Part shown: piece after piece, positions 32,341 to 44,440 of the stretch
Numbering within the stretch: position 1 is the first letter of the stretch
How the letters are laid out: every line of letters starts with the position of its first letter
Origin: Datnioides undecimradiatus
Taxonomy: Eukaryota > Chordata > Actinopteri > Lobotiformes > Datnioididae
Direction: 5' to 3'
DNA: 64,000 nucleotides
NCBI GenBank assembly: GCA_008933995.1
Contig: WARS01000033.1
Location: forward strand, 2,725,813-2,789,812
The notes under the pieces: generated by a model
The model's database searches: none
What the model saw: only the letters and a program-made list of their open reading frames with translations
Told to the model about the DNA's origin: nothing
Translations under genes and position numbers: made by a program

Positions 32341-33148
32341 AATGAAGACGTAATACTCCTTCAAAGTCTCAACGTCTTATTGGGAGAATTGTCCTACGAA
32401 AAAAAAACCTGTTTTGTTTGTTTTTCCCATTTTCCAAAAATGCCTTAAAGTCTACAACTACTTTAAAAAATATTTGCTACATGTGATTTTGCATTGGAAT
32501 CAGTTTGTGGTTAATTCCATCTGCAAGGTTTAACTTGTATTTTATAATTGGGTCTGTTGACCGACTGCCTACCACGCCCCACGTTTTCCTGAAATTGTAA
32601 TTACAGAGCAAACTCAAGTCACATTATTTATATAAACATTATGTATTTTACATTTACATTCAGCTCCTCAGATATTTGCACTCCTTATTATAATATGCAC
32701 CGTATAGGTACATTGCCATCACTTAGAGGGTACAAAAATTACAATTAACCCATCTGAAAACATACTCATACAATAAGCTGAATAAGCAAAAACTAAACCA
32801 CTGAAAACCCCCCCAACTTGTAATCCAATTTATTAGTTATTTGAACGTATTGCTAAACACTTGTGATCCTGCTCTATTGCTCTATGCTGCTATATCAATA
32901 CCTGTAATTGATACAGTAGACCCCATATCAAACTGCCCCTGATGAATGGCTTTGTCTTAGCTGAGATGTTTTACTGTTTCACAATAAATGTTTTCAGTTC
33001 AGTTTCTCAGTCACCATACTATTCTGCATATAATTTAGATTTAAAACCTCTCTCTTACACACTCTCTAACCAGTCAGGGTAGATGGGAGCTCTGATAACA
33101 GCAGGTTTTTTCTTGTGGTAGCCAAGTGCTTGCTCATGGTGTAACTGC

Positions 33149-33178
33149 TGAAATAAATAGTGAGCGTCAGTCAGGTAG
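33149..33178 (+). repeat. 30 bp direct repeat, copy 2
   Basis: Second copy of the segment at 31493-31522. It abuts the SINE/LINE-like tail that begins about 33185. Confidence 0.85.
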
Positions 33179-33184
33179 TAATGA

Positions 33185-33277
33185 GTTTGGTCTGGACCTG
33201 CTCTAAATGTAAAATGCCCTGAGATAACCTTTGTTGTGACTTGTTGCTATACAAATAAAACTGAAGTGAATTGAAAA
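33185..33277 (+). repeat. Short interspersed repeat tail
   Basis: GTCTGGACCTGCTCTAAATG, then GCCCTGAGATAACCTTTGTT, ending in ATACAAATAAAACTGAAGTG and GAATTGAA. The same tail recurs at 35555-35640, 36428-36520 and, inverted, at 62270-62340. This is a common fish SINE/LINE 3' tail. Confidence 0.65.
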
Positions 33278-34480
33278 CCAGTCCAAGGCAAATCACCAGA
33301 AAAAGCTGGTGATTTGAAACTTTTATGGCGGTTCAGGATCAGACAGTTCAGGTGAAAAAAATATTTAAATTTTCTTCATTTAATCTGTAAAATTGCTTTT
33401 ATCCCATCTTGACTAGCTGACTGCTCAAGTTTTTATTCATGATATTGTCATGTTTCCAGATCTCAATTACTTACTTGGTGAGTGCAGTCATCATTACTTG
33501 TCAAATATATGAAAACAAGATCCAATAGCAAATCATTTAAATGGTAGATGAACAAAATGATCTAGACTTAAGGTCTAATTACTAAATTTGACTCAAGTTT
33601 CATTATTCTTAAGACATCATCCCATAGTCTGCATCAGTGGAGTTCAACACAGACATAACCATGAATCTCTAGTTACGTGTTAAGTGATGAAAAAGTTTCC
33701 ATTAAGGAATCAATTAATCAAGATTATTTAATCATGTAATTGTCCCTTTAAGTGATAAAAAATTAACTACCAGTGCTGTCAGCAGACACAGAGAGTGCAT
33801 TCAGTTCAGAACAGGGCCATTTTAATGGGAACCTTAAACCTCTTTGTGTGTCTGAGGAAATACTACACATGAACACACGACTGCAGGCTTGAAGCCACAA
33901 GGATGAATAGAGAGCCACATGAATTTCTCTTATTTACACATTATTAAACACGTAGTCTCTAAGCTCAACTTCAGCTGTTCAACGCATGTGTTACTGGTAA
34001 CAGAGCTTCCTCTAAAATGTAGCTGTATTAGCCAGGATGCTTTGCGAGGAAGGACACAAAGCCTTGTTTCTTCTTCACTATCTGCTTAGTGAAGACAAGT
34101 CTGGCAGTAAACAACAGCTGGAGACTGAGTGGAAAACAGTGAGCCAGAGTATTTGAGAAGACAAAACAGGACTTGTGGAGCACTGATTACTGAAGACTGC
34201 AGTCACTCCTCTCATGTCACTGTGTGGCTCCAATGTGCCATTTTTCCTTGGCTTGGAGAGCATGTTCCAGAAGTCCTGGAATCTGAGTTTATCATAAGAC
34301 AAGAACTGGTGGCAGAAGGTGAGCTGGCTTGCCAAGTCTCCTGATATCTGAGATCCGGGAGATGGACAGAGTTGGGAAGTAGTGAGATATGCAGTGATGC
34401 ATGAAGAGCTCACCACCTGTCCAAAATCTCCTCTGCTTGTGTGAACCCCATGCTTCATTTGACAGACGTTGGCCTGTGTA

Positions 34481-37400
34481 TCACTGACCAAGCCGCTGTT
34501 GACAAGCACTGTACTGCTGTAGTGCTCCTAATAAATCTTCATAGGAGACATTTCTGTGGGATGGCAGGGAGCTGAGGACATGGGGAAGAGCATACACTTA
34601 AAACGAGAGAATTATCAAGCTGTACAAAAATGAACAAATCCAAAAAGAAAAAAAAAAAAATCACACCCACATAAGTTCAACAGTCATCTACTGTTCATGT
34701 ATCTTGCAATGCAGTTTCATATTTTAACCTGAATCTTTAGCATGAGCATGCAGAATCAGGACCAATTAATAATCCTTTGTCCTCTCTTTTCAAAGAGCTT
34801 ACATGAATTCGGTGAGTCTGATGTGCCATGGAAGGAAGCCCAGTGTGCTGTCCACAGGACCAAACTTGACCACCAGTTCAGGGTCTGGTATGTTCTTTGA
34901 GTCTGAAACAAGCACAAAGACAGGCAGCATGTCACCTAAGCTAGTTCTTGTCTTACATACTTGTGAACAAATAAATACATTTATAATCTTATATTAAAAA
35001 AAAAATATATATCATGCTTACATCAGCATGAACCAAACAATTTCAACTGAAAATAAACACCCAAACAGTAACCTTAACCTTATCACACAAAAAAAACAGA
35101 AAAACTTTAAAGTCTTTCGAGAATTTTGTTTTTCCTATACAACTTCGGATGTGATTTAGATTGGTTAGGTGAGATTAATGAAGCTCCACTCAACAAATTT
35201 GAAAATCAAATCATCATCATGCATTCATTTTGAAATCTGGTTGCATCAACCATACATACAAACACCCTGGTTATGTTTGGTTTCCAGTTTTCAGCCAAGA
35301 TGGTTGAATGTTGGCAAGTAAGCTGATCTACCATAGTTATACACCATTAAAATAACTTACTGGGGGTTCTGTGGAGGCAGAGGCAACTTCTGCCCACATT
35401 TTTTATTTTTTGTTAAAGTGGTTAAAGTGCCTGTATAAATGTACTTATCCATAATAAGGATTAGTGGTGAAGATGAATGGCCACCCACCCTGAGCCAGGT
35501 CCCACACTGGGTTTCTGCCAATTAAGAGGCAGTTTGGGTCTGTGTAATTAATATACAGAGTAAGGTCTTGACCTGCTCCATATTAAAAGTGCATTGAGAT
35601 AACTTATATTATTATGCAATACAAATAAAATTGAATAGAATTACCAACAAACATGGCAGTCCACGATGCCTCAGTTTAAAGCAGGACTACTGGTGTGGAA
35701 AGCAAAACAATGAACAATACACACAGCCTAGTACCTCTGAGCATTATGTCCAGCATGGAGACGCTGATGTCTTTGGAGCTCCTCTCTTTGTTCTCCACAG
35801 CGCGACAGAGCTGTTGTGCTGCCTGGACAATGCTTTGCTTCCCGTCCTCTGGACACAACACCTTTACTATGGGCCTGCAAGACACTACTGACATGCGCAC
35901 ACACGCATGAATGCACAGATACATGCATACACACATAATCATTTTTCACTGTCTATGATAAAAAATTGAGTATGATGTACCACAACAAGGAGATTGTGAG
36001 AAAATATTTTAAACAAGACTAGCTGCTCATTGCTAATTTCACCAAAAAGAAAATCTACTCAGTATGTTTAATTATCAAGCTTGTTATTTAACTCTGGAAC
36101 CATCTTTGACCAACTGCACAACCCTATTGGCTGCAGGTTGATGACACTGCCAAAAAAACAAGGATAATACTGACTTCAGTTACATTACATTTATCTTATA
36201 AATATTTATGGCTACATGAGTTCTTAGATAGATCTATCTATCTAATATTATATTATACTGTCACCTTCTTAAATTAATGGCCTATGTCATTTTTTAACTT
36301 AGGCCATTATTTTAAGAGGGTGACGATATATACATTTAGATATCCTTTATTAGTCCCACACCAGGGAAATTTCATACACACAAACACATACATATATATT
36401 TAATTATTATGTAATTAAAAATAATGACTTTGGTCTAGACCTGTTTTAAATGTAGTGCCCTGAAATATCCTTTGTTGTTATTTGGCGCTACACTAATAAA
36501 ATTGAATTGAATTGAAATACTTTTAGTGGCCACAGTCTTGACTGTATGTTGGTGCACAGCCTTTTGGCCTATATGTGGTCAAAGTTGCCCTCAATATTCT
36601 CTATGTTTTGAAAGACTAGAGGTGAAATGGATGAATTAATTTCTACTTGTACATTTTTCCATTTTCTATTTCTGATGTATATGTAACAAGGCATTGATGT
36701 CCCTGATACTAAGATAGAAGACCAACTTAAGGAAAATTAAATTCAGCATTCTCACAAGATCAGATTAAATGTAACAGAAATTAACCTGGCAGGATATATA
36801 ATAGACTGTAGTTGCTCTGATAATAGCGACTACTTCCAGAGACAGCACACCAGAAAAATAGTAGCTGTCATCAGTATTCTTACAAAACTACAAATATAAA
36901 GTTTCCATATCCTACTTGGGGTTTCTGTTAGGCTTAACATTGTTATCCACTTAAATACCTATGATCAGTGGGTACTCCAGTGTATGGACCTGTTAAGTCA
37001 TTGATATTTCCACAAATACAGTTTGTACATTGAATCCAATGCACACCAATGTTAGTCATTGCGTTTCACAGTGTTCTTTGCTTGGACCAATTATGCTTCC
37101 CTGGGGCAAAATGATTAGAAACCACTCCATAAGATGTCACTGTTATGCAGTGATGCACAATTATACCCATCGATCAAGCCAGAAATAGTTATATTATATT
37201 ATTTATAACACCTTTGAAACACATTATTGAAAGACATACTCATTTAAGAGGGCTATACCCTGGATACCTGTACCACTAACAGGTTTCTCAGTGTCATCTT
37301 TGATAAGGATATGTCCTTTAATTTCCACATAAAACAAGGACAGCATTTTTCACCTTGTAACATTCCAAAAATCAGTGGGCTGCAGTAAAATTCAATTCTG

Positions 37401-40400
37401 TAAAGAATTTTATCGTACTTATGTTAGAAATCCATGGATATGTGTCTGTGAGCTAGCTGGCAGTGACAGTTTCGGTCTTTTGTGTCTTGGAAAGACCTGG
37501 AAAACTGGTCTGACACCATGGAATGTAATTGTCTTCTCCCGGTTTTCATCTTATAGAGTGACAACAGACAGAAAATTCACTACACTGAGCCTGTAGTTTA
37601 TTAATGTAATCTTCCTGTTATCCATAATGTTCTTAGATGCCTTTCTCACACTACAGTCTTCTTGTTCCACTAAATATACAGTTGTGACAAAGAATTTAGG
37701 AGCTTTGAGGTCATTTCATACAAAATATCTGGAAAGTTTGTCAAGAAGATGGTAATATCATTACGTCTGAAAATTTATTGAAGTTTTAACTTCACTGGCA
37801 CATAGTAGATAATTATTTCTAAAAAAGTTGAACATAAGAGAAAACACATACAAGCTTGTGAAACAGAATCTAGCTCAGAGGTGGAGTAAAAGTCCCAAAA
37901 TAAGCAGCCATCATATCAATTAACAAAGACAATTACCTTGTTCTTAGATATGCTATTTTAGTTTAAGGGTGTGTACACTTTTCATATTCACTACATTTAG
38001 GGTTGGGGCCTAGATTCTTCACTATATACACAAACAATATATGTAAATGAGTGGTTATGAAAAAGTGTACATTACCTTACCTATAGAAATTATTTTTACT
38101 GTATTAATGTTTTAAGAATTGTTCAAGTTTATATCAAGTTGCGTCTGCCAGGACACAAAAGTTTGTGAAATTATAATGAAGCTTTTTACCAAAAAGAGTT
38201 GATAAGAATTTACAATTTAAGAGAGACAAATATGTAAAAACAAAAAAGAAAACACTGCATTACTCAGACATTTGCAACATTATTGTGTCCTTAATTGTGA
38301 GTGACTGTGAGTTGTGTTAATATATTGAATGAATGGATGAATTCATGCAAGCAAAAACTTTTTTTTACATTAATTGTTTATATAAACTTTATCTATACCG
38401 TAGCCTTGTGTAAACAAGACATTATTTATTTACACATTTACAAAACCATCTTATGTTAGTCACTCTCTGTCTCTCTCTCTCTCTCTCTCTACCATGAGTA
38501 ACGTTGAGAGCTATGAATAAACACCTTACACGAGCAATGAAGCTACCAATCTGGTTATGTGTATATGGACAAATCTGCATTTTAAAAGAGGAATCTAGCT
38601 GGGCAATTTAAATTTTCTGATTCCTGTCCCTGATCGGGTAAATCCATAGGTTTCTACTATGTATGAAATTTAAGATATCAGTTTACAATCTTAAGTTGAC
38701 TCTTAGTGAAATTAAACTTAAATGTAAACACAGTAATAGTAAACACACTAACTGAAATATCAGTCGGTTGTCCTAAGTCCTTACCATGTTGCTTGTGTTT
38801 GTCATTGCAATTGCTCAGGCACTCCACATTATGTATAGATCCATCTACACCCAACAAGTCTTGCTGCCTTACTATCTCCTCCAGCATACGGGAGTTGTTC
38901 TTCCGCAAAATGCCTGAGGGAAAAAAAAACAATGACGGTGATAGTCACATCAATCAATCTAGAATTTCACTTAGATCAATGCCCTAAAAATTCTACAATG
39001 CAAAATAACATGAAAGGAAGTGCAGAATTCAATAATGTGTATATCACGAAATGATGACGCAAATTACTGAGCATCATTATAATCAATCAATTATGTTTTT
39101 CCAGCACCTAATAAATAGAAAAAACGAAAATACAAAATGAGGTTGCTATATCTTGGTGTCTGACACACACAGTCAGGAAGAAGGGCAAGAAGAAAGAGTG
39201 AGAAAAAGAATGACAAAGACAGATAGATGGATGGATAGAAAGAAAGACTATGAGAAAGACTACAAGAACTCCTCCAAACATAAACCCCGATATTGTAGCT
39301 ACACTGGCAAATAAAACATTTGTTCCTACAACATACAACACTCACTCCTGCTCTCAACAATAGGAAATACATGAAAAGACCAAACAGTACTGGGAGTTTG
39401 GCAGAAATATGAGTTATGAGAATATGATTATTGCTATGCTTTTGCATTTTTTAAAATTAAGTTTTGTTGTCTGGTAAATGTGACATGTTTTAGGCTGGCT
39501 CTCCTGTCCTTAAAAGACCAGTGTGTATGTATTTAGACAGTACATACAATAAATATGTTCACACTAATATGTTTTGATTTTGAACCTGCCTTTTAAAAGA
39601 AGACAAGCTCCATCCATACAAGGAGAAAGCAATAAATCTGGAGATTATACGACCCCTTTGCATTATTTGATCAAATTATAAACTCCAGCTATTTCAAGGG
39701 GTACTTCATCAATAAATAATTTTGACCTTATTTTCAACAGGCTAAGCTAAATAATGTAGTGTCATTTAGGCACCTGTTTCCAGAGACTTGAAAATAGGAA
39801 CCGTTTTTACATTGCTGGAGTTACAACTGGAGTGCATGATGTCTTTCCAGTCTCATGACATACTGACATGACTCACAGTGGAAAGGGATCATTTTCAGTG
39901 AGGAAGGAAGGATAGCCTGAGTAAGAAATCATTATGAAAGTAACATTACGTTGCTGTAGAGATCCTTTACTGAAATTAAACATATATATTTAATTACTAC
40001 TGAACCAAATTGCAGTTATGCAGTTTTTTCCGAACCTTGTTCAATCTATTAGATTTTTTTAGAATTAAGTTAGCTAACATAAGGATTGAAGTTACCTCTT
40101 TACTATTATCGTAGAAAGGTTACTTTACGTGAAGCAACTGCGTGCCTTTATTTAACTAATACAACCAACATAGACACAGCAGATGCGCGACATGGCTATT
40201 ACCACTACCACATTTAGTGCAACATATTTACCATTATTATCATAGACGCTGACATACGATATACCGACAGCCATACACCAGACCACCACGTTTGCTACGT
40301 CCGTATAGCTAGGCTCTTCTTCCGCTACCAAAAGGCCGATGTGAACTGGCAGCTTCTCCAAAGACCTGCCGTCAGACAGCCACCGTAACCGCCGACTTGC

Positions 40401-40631
40401 AGAGCGTTGTCCGATTACCGGGTTAACGTTGGCATCATGGTTATGATGAATCTTCCTCTGGTGGTCCGGGAAGCCAGCTAGGGCTAATGGCAGAAGCAAA
40501 GCAGCCATCGCCCGCTCCCACAGGCGGCCCTTCCAGCTCCGCATACGGACACGAAGCCAAGAGACGAGCGCTCTGTTAACATGGACCAGAATCAACAAAA
40601 GTCGCCATAACAGGCCGTACAGCAGCGCCAT
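34481..40631 (-). CDS. nus1: NUS1 / Nogo-B receptor, dehydrodolichyl diphosphate synthase subunit, complete, 5 exons
   Basis: Non-catalytic partner of DHDDS in the ER cis-prenyltransferase that makes dehydrodolichyl diphosphate for N-glycosylation. Exons (5' to 3'): 40232-40631, 38785-38913, 35735-35866, 34803-34902, 34481-34571; 852 nt, 283 aa plus stop (human 293). N-terminus [20 protein letters not shown] is a membrane anchor. Conserved blocks follow: [98 protein letters not shown] and [16 protein letters not shown]. It ends RLGQ, keeping the R-x-G motif needed for activity of the complex. The exon 3 acceptor must be the TAG at 35867-35869: the stronger-looking CAG eight bases upstream would shift the frame and hit a stop. 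Exon 1 starts at the first ATG before the conserved hydrophobic N-terminus. Confidence 0.96.
35555..35640 (+). repeat. Short interspersed repeat tail (second copy)
   Basis: GGTCTTGACCTGCTCCATAT, TGAGATAACTTATATTATTA and ATACAAATAAAATTGAATAG, same tail as 33185-33277. In a nus1 intron. Confidence 0.6.
36325..36395 (-). mobile_element. LINE 3' end fragment, minus orientation
   Basis: Plus strand TAGATATCCTTTATTAGTCC then CACACCAGGGAAATTTC is the reverse complement of a LINE 3' end. A (TAGA)n-like run lies nearby at 36225-36245. Confidence 0.5.
36428..36520 (+). repeat. Short interspersed repeat tail (third copy)
   Basis: GGTCTAGACCTGTTTTAAAT, CCTTTGTTGTTATTTGGCGC and AATAAAATTGAATTGAATTG, same family as 33185-33277. 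In a nus1 intron. Confidence 0.6.
37960..38000 (-). mobile_element. Tc1/mariner-type terminus
   Basis: GGGTGTGTACACTTTTCATA then TTCACTAC is the reverse complement of the element end at 22009. Only one end is seen. Confidence 0.45.
38462..38490. repeat. (TC)n microsatellite
   Basis: A TC dinucleotide run in a nus1 intron. Confidence 0.85.
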
Positions 40632-40870
40632 TGGTGTCCTTAGTCCTTTCCAGTCTCACCAGACAGTGGTCACAATGGCCGGTATAAAAGCTTTACACGT
40701 CGATATTACCTTCCTGCTAAATAAGTTTTAGCGCTGCCTACGGCTTCCGCTGCCTTCCGCCATCTTTCTTTCTCCTAGACGACGTCTGACCTGTGAACCA
40801 ATGAACCGAAGCGTGATACATGCGTTACGCTGATTGGACAATATTAGAACGATGCACTACCATAAAGTCT
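40632..40870 (-). promoter_or_regulatory. nus1: nus1 promoter and 5' UTR
   Basis: CpG-richer block upstream of the ATG. It holds a YY1-type site (CCGCCATCTT, 40757-40766), ETS-like TTCCG motifs (about 40744-40759) and two CCAAT boxes, one on the plus strand (ACCAAT, 40797-40802) and one on the minus strand (ATTGG, 40833-40837). This is the usual make-up of a TATA-less housekeeping promoter. Motif function is inferred. Confidence 0.55.
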
Positions 40871-40879
40871 TTCTCTTCT

Positions 40880-40945
40880 TCATCATCGTCTTCCGCGTTT
40901 GCTCCGGGTGCATTACCGCCACTCATTGATCTGGAATGTGAAGTG
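40880..40945. repeat. Dispersed repeat fragment
   Basis: TCCGGGTGCATTACCGCCAC, then TCATTGATCTGGAATGTG, a phrase I recognise from abundant teleost repeats. Extent uncertain. Confidence 0.4.
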
Positions 40946-41155
40946 CTGATCAACGAATAATTCATAAATACATACATAAATAAACATAAGGGATGCATCT
41001 CAAATCTTTTGCGTCCACGTTTCCCTCATTTTCTTCTTGTGTCTTAGTCCCTCCCACCGTATAAGCACTCCCTACATCCCGACGCTTTGATTTTCTATTT
41101 TCTCGTGTCTCGGTTAGTTCGAAATTTTCTTCTAGTACGCCATAGAAAATGGCAT

Positions 41156-41209
41156 TATAATAATAATAATAATAATTAAATAATAATAATAATAATAATA
41201 ATAATAATT
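41156..41209. repeat. (AAT)n microsatellite
   Basis: About 18 TAA/AAT units with one interruption. Confidence 0.9.
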
Positions 41210-42354
41210 TTAAGGAGCCACGAGGAATCGGGGGCATTCTTGACAAGCCACATTACTTTTTCTGACTGGACGCTGCAGCTGAGTGGACTTATCTTATACA
41301 TCACAAAATAGCCATCTCACCAAACAACTATGTTAACTGAAGGTCTGAAAAACAAACGGACAGTGGAGGCTCCTGACAAATATCTCGGGGGGCGACGATA
41401 ACAAAAGTGACCCATTCAACAGGTAAAATAATAACTAGCTATACAATTGCTGCAATATGTTTGTCTGGCCAACTCACATAGCAATACCACTGCTAAGGCA
41501 AAGGTTTTCCCTCCAACGATTAATTTGACTGTACGATGACTGATCAGTCACATCCACATACCAATCACATTCTGAGTAACAAATGAGTTGTCATTGGTTT
41601 GCCTGCAAATACCTTTGGAAATGCTGAGAGATACTTGTTTCACCATTGATGACATTGCCATTTATATTTCTTAAAGCCAAACAACTTTATTTAACAAGTC
41701 CACATGTATGAAAATAAGTTAAATATGTTGAGCCAATTGCTTGCATGGAATGAACAGTCATTTAACTGTTACCTCTGAAAAGTTAATGTTTATTATCATA
41801 AACATAATAACCTAAACTACAAGTGTGCACAATACTTAATATAAATGCAAATAAAGTGGAAGCATATTCTAATTCCTCAATGTTGCACAATCTTTGATTG
41901 CAGAAAGTAAAATAAATAAAATACAGCATCTGCTGTAAATACATTAGGTTTTTTGCAGTTTGCATGCCGAGCACAAACCTTTTAAAAGGTTTTGTGCATC
42001 TTAAAAATCTTTAAATGCAAAGTAAAAGTGCACACATTCAACAATGAATTACAAATTATAGAATGGTAATAGCAATAGGAAAAATAGTCAAGGAAAGTGG
42101 AGGTCATATCTTATAATTTCTGCGATTTATCAAATATACCAGCAGGAGCTGATATCATAAAAGCAGAATTAATTAGTCAATGCATCTTTGCTTTACACAT
42201 TAAACAAAGACAAAGCCAGAATGATGAGCTGCTGCTACCTCAAACCAGGTACAATCAAGTCTGATGATAAGCACAGAGAGAAACAACTTAGAAGAATTTG
42301 AGGATAATAATAGTTAATGACAGTAAAGTGTATAATATGTAAAAGAGAGAAGAC

Positions 42355-42480
42355 AACAACCATCCTCTGGCCACTTGTATAGATTTTGAACAATGAACAA
42401 CCATCCCCTGCACACTTGTATAGATTTGGAACAATAAACAATCATACTCTGTCTATTTTGGAAGATTTGGAACAATGAAC
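42355..42480. repeat. 41 bp minisatellite, about 3 copies
   Basis: Unit beginning near CCATCCTCTGGCCACTTGTA and ending TTTGGAACAATGAAC is repeated at 42360, 42401 and, degenerate, about 42441. Lies inside the hAT element. Confidence 0.75.
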
Positions 42481-42589
42481 ATGAACAGACACAGACACTG
42501 AAATTTTACTAATCTCTCTTTTAAAACAGCAAAGTGATCAAAACCCCTCTCACAGAAATCTGTCATGTTCTTAACTAGTTCTCTCTCAG

Positions 42590-43874
42590 AAAATGTTTCC
42601 TAGAGGTTGTACCTCTGTAGAACCTGATACAGTGCCATTGCTCCACAGCAGCCCTTGAACTCTGTATTCTCATAGATGAGAGACAGTTTTGTCTTTAGCT
42701 TTCCCATGTTCAACATGGGATATGCTTTCACAGTGGTATTCAGAGCCTCAACCGGGAATGAATGGCAATGCCTTTCAGCTCTCCTTGTAGTAGTGTAGCA
42801 TTCTCATGACGGTCAGTTAAGGAGAACCTCCCTTTGTTGTGAGCAAGGATTGTGTCACAGACCTCTGATTCTCCTCTTCTCCCAAGGCCCTCCTTGGTCT
42901 TGTGTCTCCTCCTGCTACTTGCTACTGCTGTTGAGACGAGTCCCTGAGGTCAAGCAGACCAGCAGTGTTTGTTAGTATATTTAAATATGTATGCTAGGTA
43001 AAATTTAGAAATGATAACAAGGCTCTGTATTGAAAAGAACTGAATAATAATATCTAACCTACCTTGGCCTGCACACTGTTTCTGAAGCTCTGAAGGGAAA
43101 GTTTGATAAAGACAGCATTGATGTCCTTCTTCTGCAGCTGCTGGTACAGCATGTTGACATGAGGCCTGATTTGATGAAACAGCCTTAGGAAAAAAAAGTA
43201 ATCCTGAAGCATCCTCAGGTAGCCAGATGTCTCATCACCGTTGTGCTGTCAAATGAATCCAGTGTCCTGATGAATTCAAAGCATTGTGTGAGGTCGTTTA
43301 GGTTCCCATACACCGTGTTGACAATTCTACTTTTGAAGTTCCACCTTGTTGATGAAGTTCTGGCGGTGCAATGGCTCAGTGCCTTCCCTAACCCTGTGCA
43401 CTGTGAGGACTGCACTTTAATTTCATTGCCTGGTACAATGACAATAAGGTTTTCTATTCTAGACTATTCTATTTACTTGGCAGCCTTTGTGCATAATATG
43501 CAATGTGCATAACAATGCACGTAATGGGCATTTTTGTAAGTCTCTTGGACCTTTTGCTGCATACCAGACCTCTCTCCCTTCATCACTCTAGCACAAGCAC
43601 CAGCTGAATCTGTGTCGAAACTTTGCCTGAAAATGACCTCTCCCGCAATTTGTTCCCTTATGACCGCTAGCATGCATTCCAATAGTTTGTCCTGCGCAGT
43701 CTTCGATGTGCCCTTGAAAACGGTAGCAACTTTTAGATTCTCATTATGTGTCTCATTCAAATCCACCAAGCCCTCACTTTTTCTTACATATGATGAAAGC
43801 ATGTTATTGCTCTCCCTCCTGGAACCCATAGAGAACACATTGTGCCTTTTTTTTCCCTGGAAAAACCCCCCCAA
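42590..43874 (-). pseudogene. Broken hAT (ZMYM1/DUF4371-like) transposase
   Basis: A 133-codon open stretch (43473-43874) reads SYVRKSEGLVDLNETHNENL, later MQQKVQETYKNAHYVHCYAH, the K-x-x-x-AHYVHCYAH landmark of ZMYM1-like hAT transposases. It is followed after stops by SSTRWNFKSRIVNTVYGN and, near 43150-43060, 'KKDINAVFIKLSLQSFRNSV', consistent with the RNase H-like catalytic part. Several stops make it non-functional. Confidence 0.65.
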
Positions 43875-44139
43875 AACCTCAACTCATTTTACATGAGAGT
43901 CTATGGGAGAACTTGGGTCTACTCTGGGCAATATTGAAATTGCCTTAGTGAGGGTGGTACCTCACAGAAAGTGACTTTATGCTGATTAGACAACAAGGTG
44001 AATCAAACTGTCTAGAACAGTCAAATACGGTAACAGTGCTATGATAGAAAAAAATCCCTCTGTCTTTTTGCCTTTGGTGGGGCACTGCCCCATCGCCCTA
44101 ATGGACAAGCTGCCACTGCAAACAGACCACAGGCAAGTT

Positions 44140-44440
44140 TATCTAGCCATCTGTAACCGCTTATCACTTTTGGGGTCATGGGGTTGCTGGAGCCTGTCCC
44201 AGCAATCGTGGGGTGGGAGGTGGGTTACACCCAGGACAGGTCACCAGCCTGTCGCTTGGCTGACACATGCAGACAGTCAAACTCATTTGCACACAGATTC
44301 ACTCCTATTGTAAATTTAATGTTCCTAATTCACCTATCATGCATGTTTCTAGATGGTGGGAGGAGGCCGGAGTGCCCAAGGGGAACCAAGACACGAAGAG
44401 AACATGCAAACTCAACACAGGAAGGACCCAGTCAGGAATC
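44140..44440 (+). mobile_element. Common teleost dispersed repeat fragment
   Basis: GGGTCATGGGGTTGCTGGAG, CCCAGGACAGGTCACCAG, TTCACCTATCATGCATGT and GAGAACATGCAAACTCAACA occur in the order of a very abundant fish repeat (probably an RTE-type LINE tail). It abuts the right end of the hAT element. Confidence 0.6.

Larger units (their letters stand above)
41361..44118 (-). mobile_element. Decayed hAT transposon with 8 bp target duplication
   Basis: Begins CAGTGGAGGCTCC and ends GCTGCCACTG, hAT-type inverted termini. The flanks are CAAACGGA (41353-41360) and CAAACAGA (44119-44126), an 8 bp target duplication with one mismatch, the length expected for hAT. The 2.76 kb element contains a broken transposase on the minus strand and a small internal minisatellite. 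Confidence 0.8.

Noticed and set aside
34078..34509. 143-codon open frame on the minus strand
   Set aside because: It overlaps the nus1 last exon in a different frame and continues into 3' UTR; no recognisable protein.
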